Part shown: piece by piece, positions 1-5,546 of the stretch
Layout: each line of letters begins with the position of its first letter
Numbering within the stretch: the stretch's first letter is position 1
NCBI GenBank assembly: GCA_039923855.1
Contig: JBDTBW010000066.1
Span: 1 to 6,568 of the forward strand
Length of the DNA stretch: 6,568 bases
Direction: 5' to 3'
Source of the DNA: 66-474 sp039923855
Lineage (GTDB): Bacteria > Pseudomonadota > Gammaproteobacteria > Xanthomonadales > Rhodanobacteraceae
The notes under the pieces: generated by a model
What the model was told of the DNA's origin: nothing
What the model saw: only the letters and a program-made list of their open reading frames with translations
Database searches by the model: none
Position numbers and translations under genes: made by a program

Positions 1-586
1 CGAAATCGGCAATCTGCCCTTGCCGGGCCAGATGAAACTGCTGCGCGTGCTCGAGAGCGGCGAGTTCGAACGGTTGGGTTCCACACGTACGCGCAAGGTG
101 AAAGTGCGCGTGATCAGCGCGACCAACGCGGACTTGCGCGCGATGATCCGAGAGGGGCGCTTCCGTGAAGATCTGTATTACCGCTTGAACACCATCGAAG
201 TCGCGCTGCCGCCGTTGGCCGAGCGCAGTGACGACATCCTGCCGCTGGCGGAACATTTTCTGGGTGACGCCGCAACGCTATCCGACGACGCACGTGAAGC
301 GCTGCTGGCGCATGCATGGCCGGGCAACGTGCGCGAACTCAAGAACGCGCTGGAACGCGCCCGGTTGTTGTGTGGCGACGGCGAAATCGAGGTCGCGCAT
401 CTGGGTTTGCCGCGGGCGATGCCGGCGGCTGCACGCAGTCTGGATGAACCCTCGCACGAGGCGGTTTTATCGGCGCTGACATCGGCGCATGGCGTGATCA
501 GCCGCGCCGCGCGCTCGCTGGGCTTGTCGCGGCAGGCGTTGTATAGGCGGATGCAACGGTACGGCATTTCCGAAACCTCCGAATAA
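1..586 (+). CDS. sigma-54-dependent response regulator, NtrC family (5' truncated by window)
   Basis: The frame is open from base 2 (base 1 ends the preceding codon) to a TAA at 584-586, giving 194 visible residues; the start lies outside the window. The first residues, EIGNLPLPGQMKLLRVL, are the segment just after Walker B of sigma-54 activator AAA+ domains. They are followed by sensor I/arginine-finger sequence (VISATNADL, then FREDLYYRLN at visible residues 54-63) and the conserved WPGNVRELKN at 106-115. Residues about 150-190 form a Fis-type helix-turn-helix (core AARSLGLSRQALYRRM). Proteins of this family use ATP hydrolysis to remodel sigma-54 RNA polymerase at enhancer-dependent promoters. 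The expected N-terminal receiver domain and the GAFTGA loop are not visible, so response regulator rather than another enhancer-binding protein is inferred from the histidine kinase gene directly downstream. Its promoter targets cannot be read from this window. Confidence 0.93.
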   Translation, partial: EIGNLPLPGQMKLLRVLESGEFERLGSTRTRKVKVRVISATNADLRAMIREGRFREDLYYRLNTIEVALPPLAERSDDILPLAEHFLGDAATLSDDAREALLAHAWPGNVRELKNALERARLLCGDGEIEVAHLGLPRAMPAAARSLDEPSHEAVLSALTSAHGVISRAARSLGLSRQALYRRMQRYGISETSE

Positions 587-716
587 CCTGCTGCGCTCGC
601 CGGCTCGCGCGCGTACGGTGCTCGGCATGCTCATGTACTGACGTGTACACTCCGCTGCTTGGCGCTCCGATCGCGCGCAATCCGCCTTCGCTCGCAACGG
701 TTATTCGAAGGTTTCG
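571..716. repeat. Long imperfect inverted repeat filling the regulator-kinase gap
   Basis: Bases 571-588 (cgaaacctccgaataacc) and 699-716 (ggttattcgaaggtttcg) are reverse complements at 17 of 18 positions; the only mismatch is C579 opposite A708. Between them lie shorter pairable segments: 592-595 with 693-696, 607-613 with 672-678 (gcgcgcg/cgcgcgc), and 634-638 with 645-649 (tgtac/gtaca, 6-nt loop). The left arm contains the regulator's last codons and stop; the right arm contains the kinase Shine-Dalgarno sequence and ends 5 nt before its ATG. The sequence between the arms resembles intergenic palindromic repeats that I recall from xanthomonads, which is memory rather than a search result. 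It could be a dispersed repeat, an intercistronic RNA structure that modulates kinase translation, or both. Confidence 0.75.
707..711 (+). promoter_or_regulatory. Ribosome binding site of the histidine kinase gene
   Basis: GAAGG lies 10 nt before the ATG at 722. It supports that start over the in-frame TTG at 659, which lies inside the inverted repeat and has no good Shine-Dalgarno sequence. The site sits within the right arm of the repeat and would be base-paired if the long-range stem forms. Confidence 0.6.
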
Positions 717-721
717 TAACC

Positions 722-2038
722 ATGCGTGTCTCCTCGCTCGAAGGCAAACTTGCTTTGCTGCTGGTCGCGGCGGCGATCGCGGCGGCGGTGTTGGCCGCGG
801 TGATCGCCGCGTGGTTTTCGAGCGTGTGGTTTGGCGCTTTAATCGCGATCGTATTGCTGCTGATCCCGCTGCTGTGGATCGCGCATGTGACGATGCAGCC
901 GGTGCGACGGTTGTTGCGCGCACTGGCCGGCAGCGTGGCCAGCTACCGCGACGGCGACTTCAGCCTGTCGCTGGCCTTGCGCCGCCGTGACGAACTCGGC
1001 GAGCTGGTCGCCGCGCACAATGCGCTGGGGCAGGCGTTGCGGGAACAACGCCAACATCTGGTGCAGCGCGAGTTGCTGCTGGACACCGTGATGCAACACA
1101 CCCCGACCGCGTTGATCCTCGCCGACGCGCACGATCGCGTGGTGTACGCCAACCTCGCGTCGCGGCATCTGTTCAACGAGGGCCGCAGCCCGCTCGGGCT
1201 CGATTTCAAGGAATTGCTGCAGGGCTGCCCCGAAGCGATGCGGCAGGCGATCGCGACCGGCGAGGACAGCCTGTTCGGCGTCGAGCTGGACGGGATCGAG
1301 GAAATTTTTCATCTCTCGCGCCGCGCGTTTCGTCTGCAGGGCCGGCCGCATCGGCTGTATCTGGTGCAGCGGATGACACGCGAATTGTCGCGCCAGGAAG
1401 TCTCCACCTGGAAGCGTGTGATCCGGGTGATCAGCCACGAGTTGAACAACTCGCTGGCGCCGATTTCGTCGATGACGCATTCGGGTGCGGAATTGGCGCG
1501 ACGTGGCGAGATCTCCCGGCTGCCCGACGTGTTCGCCACCATCGACGAACGCGCCGCGCATCTTCACGGTTTCATCGCCGGCTATGCCGATTTCGCCAAG
1601 TTGCCGGCGCCGCGTTTCGCGCGGGTCGAGTGGGGGCCGTTCGTGGACGCGCTGCGATTGCACTCCGAATTTCAACTCGTGTCATCCGCGCCGCGCGAAG
1701 CCGGCTGGTTCGACGCCGCGCAGATCGAACAGGCACTGATCAATCTGCTGAAAAACGCGCACGAATCCGGCAGCGCCGCGGAAGACGTCACGCTTGCGAT
1801 CGCGCGGGTTGGCACCGAATGGCGCATCGAGGTCGCCGATTGCGGACCCGGCATGAGCGAGACGGTGCTGAGCCAGGCGCTGCTGCCGTTCTATTCGACC
1901 AAGCGCAGCGGCACGGGCCTCGGACTTGCGTTGGCGCGCGAGATCGCCGAGTCGCACGGCGGGCGGATCGCGCTGGCCAATCGCGAGGACGGCGGACTGC
2001 GGGTGACCCTGGCGCTGCCGGCCGTGGCGCGCGGCTGA
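722..2038 (+). CDS. membrane sensor histidine kinase (TM-HAMP-PAS-HisKA-HATPase), partner of the upstream regulator
   Basis: The protein is 438 residues from the ATG at 722. Two hydrophobic segments (about residues 9-31 and 36-56) are separated by only a few residues, so almost no periplasmic sensor loop exists. A HAMP-like linker (about 57-110) and a PAS-like domain (about 118-215) follow. The H box is VISHELNNSLAPI with the phospho-accepting His at 239, in the HExxN arrangement seen in NtrB/NtrY-type kinases. The ATPase domain shows the N box (Asn345 in LINLLKNAHES), the G1 box DCGPGM (Asp373) and the G2 box GTGLGL (from 397). The protein should autophosphorylate at the inner membrane and pass phosphate to the NtrC-type regulator encoded just upstream. 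With little extracytoplasmic sequence, the signal is more likely sensed in the membrane or by the PAS domain. The ligand is unknown. Upstream residues encoded by 659-721 are not needed. Confidence 0.93.
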   Translation: MRVSSLEGKLALLLVAAAIAAAVLAAVIAAWFSSVWFGALIAIVLLLIPLLWIAHVTMQPVRRLLRALAGSVASYRDGDFSLSLALRRRDELGELVAAHNALGQALREQRQHLVQRELLLDTVMQHTPTALILADAHDRVVYANLASRHLFNEGRSPLGLDFKELLQGCPEAMRQAIATGEDSLFGVELDGIEEIFHLSRRAFRLQGRPHRLYLVQRMTRELSRQEVSTWKRVIRVISHELNNSLAPISSMTHSGAELARRGEISRLPDVFATIDERAAHLHGFIAGYADFAKLPAPRFARVEWGPFVDALRLHSEFQLVSSAPREAGWFDAAQIEQALINLLKNAHESGSAAEDVTLAIARVGTEWRIEVADCGPGMSETVLSQALLPFYSTKRSGTGLGLALAREIAESHGGRIALANREDGGLRVTLALPAVARG

Positions 2039-2083
2039 AACACAGTCAGCTTATACTGCCGCAACTATACGAGGGGAAAGACA

Positions 2084-3058
2084 ATGGGTGCCATCCTTGC
2101 GCTGGTAATCGTCGTGGTCGCGGTGATCGTGCTGGCCAAGCTGGTGCGGATCGTGCCGCAGGGTTACGAATGGACGGTCGAAACATTCGGTAAGTACACC
2201 AACACCTTGTCGCCCGGATTGCATTTCCTGATCCCGATCTATCAGGCGGTCGGGCGCAAGATGAACATGATGGAGCAGGTACTTGCGGTACCAAGCCAGG
2301 ACGTCATCACCAAAGACAACGCGGTGGTCAAGGTCGATGGCGTGGTGTTCTATCAGGTGCTGGATGCGGCCAAGGCCGCATACGAAGTGTCCAACCTGGA
2401 ATTGGCATCGATCAATCTGATCATGACCAACATCCGCACGGTGCTGGGTTCGCTCGATCTCGACGAATCGCTGTCCAAGCGCGACGACATCAACGCGCGG
2501 CTGCTGCGCGTGGTGGACGAGGCCACGCATCCATGGGGCATCAAGGTCACCCGCGTGGAATTGAAGGACATCCAGCCGCCGCGCGACTTGATAGATTCGA
2601 TGGCGCGGCAGATGAAGGCCGAGCGCGAGAAGCGCGCGAATATTCTGGAAGCGGAAGGTTTTCGTCAGGCCGCGATCCTGAAAGCCGAGGGCGAGAAGCA
2701 AGCCACGATTCTGTCGGCCGAGGGCGAAAAAGAGGCCGCGTTCCGTCAGGCCGAGGCGCGTGAGCGCCTGGCCGCCGCCGAAGCCAAGGCCACCGAAGTG
2801 GTGTCGGTGGCGATCGAGCACGGCGACATCAACGCGCTCAATTATTTCGTCGCCGGCAAATATATCGAGGCGTTGAAAGCGATGGCCGATTCGCCGAATC
2901 AAAAAATGCTGCTGCTGCCGATCGAGGCGACCGGTATTCTCGGATCGCTGGCCGGGATCGCCGAAATCGGCAAGGAAGCGCTGGCCAAGCAAACCGAAAA
3001 TCGTGCCGCGTCGCGCTCGCCCTCGCGCGTTCCGCCGCCGCCGATTCCGAATACGTGA
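2084..3058 (+). CDS. qmcA: SPFH/stomatin-family membrane scaffold protein, QmcA (YbbK) type
   Basis: The 324-residue protein resembles E. coli QmcA through most of its length. Residues 1-22 form an N-terminal membrane anchor. An SPFH/PHB domain follows, starting at VRIVPQGYEWTVETFGKY and including NMMEQVL, the stretch AAYEVSNLELA and DEATHPWGIKVTRVELKDI. A long Ala/Glu-rich coiled coil contains near-repeats EAEG, KAEG, SAEG and QAEA at residues 189, 200, 211 and 222, an exact 11-residue period. The C-terminal part holds the family's NYFVAGKYIEAL and GSLAGIAEI segments. The last 16 residues form a Ser/Pro-rich tail. Family members oligomerise on the inner membrane and are linked to membrane microdomains and FtsH protease modulation. 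A good ribosome binding site (gagggg, 2071-2076) precedes the ATG. The 45-nt gap after the kinase contains a possible -10 (tatact, 2052-2057) but no convincing -35, so the gene may start its own transcript or be read through. Confidence 0.95.
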   Translation: MGAILALVIVVVAVIVLAKLVRIVPQGYEWTVETFGKYTNTLSPGLHFLIPIYQAVGRKMNMMEQVLAVPSQDVITKDNAVVKVDGVVFYQVLDAAKAAYEVSNLELASINLIMTNIRTVLGSLDLDESLSKRDDINARLLRVVDEATHPWGIKVTRVELKDIQPPRDLIDSMARQMKAEREKRANILEAEGFRQAAILKAEGEKQATILSAEGEKEAAFRQAEARERLAAAEAKATEVVSVAIEHGDINALNYFVAGKYIEALKAMADSPNQKMLLLPIEATGILGSLAGIAEIGKEALAKQTENRAASRSPSRVPPPPIPNT

Positions 3059-3528
3059 GTGCCGCGCCGATGAATTTCCCCGCGCATTATCTGTGGTGGG
3101 TGCTGGCATTGTTGCTGATCGCTGGCGAAGTGCTGTTGCCCGGCTATTTCATGTTGTGGATCGGCATCGCCGCGGCGGTGATGGGTGTGATTCTGCTCGT
3201 CCTGCCGGTGCTCGGTGTATTGGCGCAGGCCGTGCTGTTCGCGGTGCTGGCGTTCGTATCGTGTTTTGTTTACTGGAAATGGGTGCGCCCGCGGCTGGCG
3301 CGCGAGACCGCTCCCGAGGCCGCGGGACTCAACCGCCGCGGAGTGCGGATGATCGGCCAGCGTTATGTGTTGTCCGAGCGCATCGTCAATGGCCGCGGCA
3401 AGGCGCACGTCGGCGACGGTCAATGGCTGGTGGAAGGTCCGGATATGCCGGTTGGCACGGAAGTCGAAGTGGTCGCGGTGGAGGGAACGACGCTCAAGGT
3501 ACGTGCCGTTTCCGCGACGACGCACTGA
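3055..3528 (+). CDS. ybbJ: NfeD-family inner-membrane protein, YbbJ type
   Basis: The protein is 157 residues from a GTG at 3055 that overlaps the qmcA TGA by four bases (GTGA); the ATG at 3070 would give 152 residues and is a serious alternative. Three transmembrane segments (about residues 10-29, 31-53 and 54-74) are followed by a basic linker and an OB-fold-like NfeD domain (about 91-150), with LNRRGVRMIGQRYVL, the NGRGKAHVGDGQW stretch and VEVVAVEGTTLKVR. This matches the layout and sequence of E. coli YbbJ. NfeD proteins are encoded next to SPFH proteins in many bacteria and are thought to bind or stabilise the SPFH oligomer; here the order qmcA-ybbJ and the start/stop overlap predict translational coupling and a membrane complex. 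No strong Shine-Dalgarno sequence is visible for either start. The exact biochemical role of the family is poorly defined. Confidence 0.9.
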   Translation: MSAAPMNFPAHYLWWVLALLLIAGEVLLPGYFMLWIGIAAAVMGVILLVLPVLGVLAQAVLFAVLAFVSCFVYWKWVRPRLARETAPEAAGLNRRGVRMIGQRYVLSERIVNGRGKAHVGDGQWLVEGPDMPVGTEVEVVAVEGTTLKVRAVSATTH

Positions 3529-3538
3529 CGCTACTGGG

Positions 3539-4771
3539 ATGAATACCCTCGACCCCGCCGTCCGCGCGCGCATCGGTTTCGTGATCGAACTGGCGCGGCG
3601 GCTGCATCAATACGGCGCCGCGGCGCCGCGGCTGGAGCAGGCGGTCAGCGGTGTCGCGCAGCGGTTGGCGCTGGACAGCGATGTGTTGTCCACGCCGACG
3701 TCGATCGTGGTGTCCTTCGCCGAACGCGGCGGTGACGGGCTTGCGCAATTCACCCAGGTGCTGCGCGTGGTGCCCGGCGATGTGAACCTCGCGCGCCTGT
3801 GCCGCGTCGACGAAATCGCCGATCGCGTGACCGACGGCAGCATGGAACCGCGCGCGGGCCTTGCGCAACTGCGCGCATTGGGCCGTCCGTTGTCGCGCCC
3901 CGCGTTGATCGCGATCGTCGGAAGTTACGGATTGGCCGCCGCCAGCATTGCGATGTTGTTGCGCACCGCGTGGGCGGACGTGCTGGTATCGGCGGTGATC
4001 GGGCTTTTGATCGGCGCGATCACGGTGGCGGGTTATGGACGGCCGCGCCTTGCCGCCGCCGGCGAGGCGATCGCGGCATTGATCGCGACCTTCGTCGCGG
4101 TCGTGGTGAGTGCGTGGATCGTGCCGCTGGCGTTGAAGTCGGTGGTTCTGTCGGCGCTGATCGTGTTGGTGCCGGGCATGACGCTGACCAACGCGGTGCG
4201 CGAATTGTCGAGTCAGCATCTGGTGTCGGGCGTATCGCGCGTGGCGGGTGCGATCGCGACGCTGTTGAAATTGACGTTTGGAACCGTTGCCGCGGCGGCG
4301 ATTTGCGCGGCGCTCCACATCGTGCCCGCGGCGAACGCGCTGCCGCCATTGCCGGCATGGACTCAATGGCCCGCGCTGCTGGTCGGCGCGTTCGCGTTCG
4401 CGATGCTGTTCCAGGCGGCGTTGCACGATTACGCGCTGGTGATCGCGTCGGTGATCGTGGGGTATCTCGCCACGTATTTCGGCGGCGCGATGCTGGGCGC
4501 GCCGTTCGGTGTGTTCCTCGGCGGTTTCGTGCTGGGCGCGCTCAGCAATCTCTACGCGCGCGTGGCTGGGCGCCCCGGCGCGTTGGTACGCGAGCCGGGC
4601 ATTCTGTTGCTGGTGCCGGGCAGCGTCGGTTTCCGCAGCGTGTCGTATCTCTTGACGCGCGAGGTCGGCATGGGTGCGGAAACCGGCGTGCTGCTGGTGA
4701 CGCTGCTGATTTCGCTGGTGGCGGGGCTGCTGTTCGGTGATCTATTGGTGGCGCCGCGGCGCAGTCTATGA
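3539..4771 (+). CDS. ThrE-family threonine/serine exporter-like membrane protein
   Basis: The protein is 410 residues from the ATG at 3539, which lies 10 nt after the ybbJ stop. Residues 1-118 form a soluble N-terminal domain with the ThrE-type signature (LARRLHQYGAAAPRLEQAV, then STPTSIVVSF). About ten hydrophobic segments follow from residue 121 to 402. Two related motifs mark the two membrane halves: LVPGMTLTNAVREL (210-223) and LLVPGSVGFRSV (357-368). This is the full architecture of the single-chain ThrE family (DUF1212 plus ThrE_2-like halves), whose characterised member in Corynebacterium exports threonine and serine by proton antiport. Substrate is not certain from sequence. The frame is also open upstream of 3539, but those codons overlap ybbJ and look like a shadow. 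The Shine-Dalgarno sequence is weak (only tggg just before ATG), so translation probably depends on coupling with ybbJ. It ends the + strand cluster. Confidence 0.88.
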   Translation: MNTLDPAVRARIGFVIELARRLHQYGAAAPRLEQAVSGVAQRLALDSDVLSTPTSIVVSFAERGGDGLAQFTQVLRVVPGDVNLARLCRVDEIADRVTDGSMEPRAGLAQLRALGRPLSRPALIAIVGSYGLAAASIAMLLRTAWADVLVSAVIGLLIGAITVAGYGRPRLAAAGEAIAALIATFVAVVVSAWIVPLALKSVVLSALIVLVPGMTLTNAVRELSSQHLVSGVSRVAGAIATLLKLTFGTVAAAAICAALHIVPAANALPPLPAWTQWPALLVGAFAFAMLFQAALHDYALVIASVIVGYLATYFGGAMLGAPFGVFLGGFVLGALSNLYARVAGRPGALVREPGILLLVPGSVGFRSVSYLLTREVGMGAETGVLLVTLLISLVAGLLFGDLLVAPRRSL

Positions 4772-5088
4772 ATCCTCGCAAGATTGCCTTGGTTCCGCTC
4801 GCTGCCGCGAGCGGAGTTACTTTCCTTTCGGGGAAAGTAGCCAAAGCCATTGCGCTGAACACGATGACCTCGGCAACATCGTGTTGCCTCGACTGCCCTG
4901 CGATGCTCGCCGAACGGCGGCCGCGCCGAACTCGCACATCCCTGTGCTCAGACAATCGTCGCTTGCTCCGCCGTTCGGCTGCGCGTCTCGGCATCGCGTA
5001 CAGCGCGTAGGCTCGCTCGTTGACGGCCTTCCATGGCCTGCATTTCCACTGATTGTGTGTTTTTGGGTAGGGTCAAAAGCGCCCGACC
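4772..5088. other. 317-nt intergenic stretch without a convincing gene, rich in stem-loops
   Basis: This lies between the convergent exporter gene (+) and hns-like gene (-). The inverted repeats seen are: 4795-4801/4808-4814 (ccgctcg/cgagcgg); 4818-4825/4832-4839 (tactttcc/ggaaagta); 4858-4866/4877-4885 (aacacgatg/catcgtgtt), which overlaps the alternative 4872-4878/4882-4888 (ggcaaca/tgttgcc); 4909-4920/4968-4979 (12-bp perfect arms) enclosing 4934-4938/4943-4947 (gcaca/tgtgc); and 5067-5074/5085-5092. An open frame at 4768-5010 (80 codons, starting in ATGA overlap with the exporter stop) runs straight through these palindromes and encodes an Arg/Ser/Cys-rich peptide with no recognisable fold, so I do not call it. 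The pattern fits a composite dispersed intergenic repeat as found in xanthomonads, possibly transcribed as a 3' untranslated region. Confidence 0.6.
4909..4979. repeat. 12-bp inverted repeat with nested hairpin
   Basis: The arms gccgaacggcgg (4909-4920) and ccgccgttcggc (4968-4979) are perfect reverse complements separated by 47 nt. The loop contains a smaller perfect hairpin, gcaca-tccc-tgtgc (4934-4947). A short further pairing, gatgc (4902-4906) with gcatc (4991-4995), would extend the outer stem across an asymmetric bulge. The structure is readable on either strand and belongs to the palindrome-rich block at 4772-5088. Confidence 0.65.
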
Positions 5089-5092
5089 CTAC
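5067..5092. repeat. 8-bp stem-loop covering the hns-like stop codon
   Basis: The arms gtagggtc (5067-5074) and gaccctac (5085-5092) are perfect, with a 10-nt loop. The stop codon of the - strand gene (5089-5091) lies inside the right arm. A short T run (5060-5064) lies on the left side as read on +, so a U tract does not follow the stem in either direction. It may still slow or help end the two converging transcripts, but it is not a canonical intrinsic terminator. Confidence 0.6.
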
Positions 5093-5406
5093 TTGATCAA
5101 AAGATCCTTGTCTTTCTTGCCGGCCTTCAGCGCTGCGAGGAACCAGCGCGGACGCTTGCCGCGGCCCGACCATGTCATCGACGAATCAGCCGGATTGCGG
5201 TATTTCGGCGCGACCTTGCCGCGCTTGCCGCCGCGTTTGCCGCCATAAAGTTCAGCGAAGGTGAAACCTTCCGTCCTGAGCAGTGCATTGACTTTATCGC
5301 GCACCATGGAGGCGCGCTCGCGTTTGATGTCGTGCTTGCGCGATTCGGCTTTCTTGATCAACTCGTCGAGTTGATTGGGATTGAGCGACTTCAAATCGAT
5401 GGCCAT
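5089..5406 (-). CDS. H-NS-family nucleoid-associated DNA-binding protein (short, 105 aa)
   Basis: The 105-residue protein starts at the ATG at 5406-5404, preceded by a strong Shine-Dalgarno sequence, AAGGAG (complement of 5412-5417), 5 nt away. Residues 3-48 are predicted helical and charged (LNPNQLDELIKKAESRKHDI), the place of the H-NS oligomerisation region but shorter than in the 137-residue E. coli protein. A basic Gly/Lys-rich linker (55-66) leads to the DNA-binding core: KYRNPADSS then TWSGRGKRPRW (78-88), the H-NS AT-hook-like signature that contacts the minor groove. It ends DKDLLIK, like other short H-NS paralogues in Xanthomonas. It should bind AT-rich DNA and silence or compact it. 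It is convergent with the exporter cluster and follows proS on the same strand. The AT-richer gap upstream could be an autoregulatory site, as hns genes often repress themselves; that is inference. Confidence 0.93.
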   Translation of the reverse strand: MAIDLKSLNPNQLDELIKKAESRKHDIKRERASMVRDKVNALLRTEGFTFAELYGGKRGGKRGKVAPKYRNPADSSMTWSGRGKRPRWFLAALKAGKKDKDLLIK

Positions 5407-5466
5407 GCTGACTCCTTATCACGGAAGATTGAACCGCGGAAAATGTCGGCCGTGACGACCAATTGG

Positions 5467-5472
5467 ATTATC
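5467..5472 (-). promoter_or_regulatory. Possible -10 element for the hns-like gene
   Basis: On the - strand this reads GATAAT, one mismatch from the sigma-70 consensus -10, about 60 nt upstream of the start codon and in the most AT-rich part of the gap. No good -35 lies 16-18 nt upstream, so the assignment is weak. Confidence 0.25.
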
Positions 5473-5495
5473 GTAAAACGGCCGGACGAGATTAT

Positions 5496-5515
5496 TCTGG
5501 CGCAAACGCGCCAGA
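5496..5515 (-). terminator. Stem-loop after proS, possible weak terminator
   Basis: On the - strand the sequence reads tctggcgc-gttt-gcgccaga (8-bp perfect stem, 4-nt loop), beginning about 31 nt after the proS stop codon. It is followed by ataatctcg rather than a U run, so intrinsic termination would be inefficient; Rho or RNA-end protection are alternatives. Its position between proS and the hns-like promoter region supports separate transcription units. Confidence 0.4.
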
Positions 5516-5546
5516 GACGCAAAATCCCCCGAAAGTCGCGCCCCGA

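Noticed and set aside
659..721. N-terminal extension of the histidine kinase from the TTG at 659
   Set aside because: The added residues are encoded by the inverted repeat, are Arg-rich, and precede a well-placed ATG at 722 with a Shine-Dalgarno sequence.
839..1675. 278-codon antisense frame across the kinase
   Set aside because: It is a compositional shadow; the sense frame carries all kinase motifs.
2051..3109. 352-codon antisense frame across qmcA
   Set aside because: Its composition (His/Arg/Gln-rich, no domain) is what the complement of a GC-rich gene gives; the sense strand encodes an unmistakable QmcA.
3365..3538. N-terminal extension of the ThrE-like protein overlapping ybbJ
   Set aside because: The extra codons lie in a shifted frame of ybbJ and give a Trp/Arg/Ser-rich peptide. 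The ATG at 3539 gives the expected family N-terminus.
3494..4426. 310-codon antisense frame across the ThrE-like gene
   Set aside because: It is an Arg/Gln/His-rich shadow of a membrane protein gene with no recognisable family.
4768..5010. 80-codon + strand frame starting with an ATGA overlap at the exporter stop
   Set aside because: It runs through at least four palindromes. Its product is low-complexity Arg/Ser/Cys-rich with no recognisable fold, and its end falls in the repeat block. It is most likely repeat sequence read as protein, although a coupled small protein cannot be fully excluded.
4772..5088. CRISPR array or mobile-element end
   Set aside because: The repeats are inverted and differ in sequence from one another. 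There are no regular direct repeats with spacers, no transposase fragment and no target-site duplication seen.
5060..5092. Intrinsic terminator at the T run plus hairpin
   Set aside because: The T run precedes rather than follows the stem on +, and on - the stem is followed by an A run, so the canonical layout is missing in both directions.
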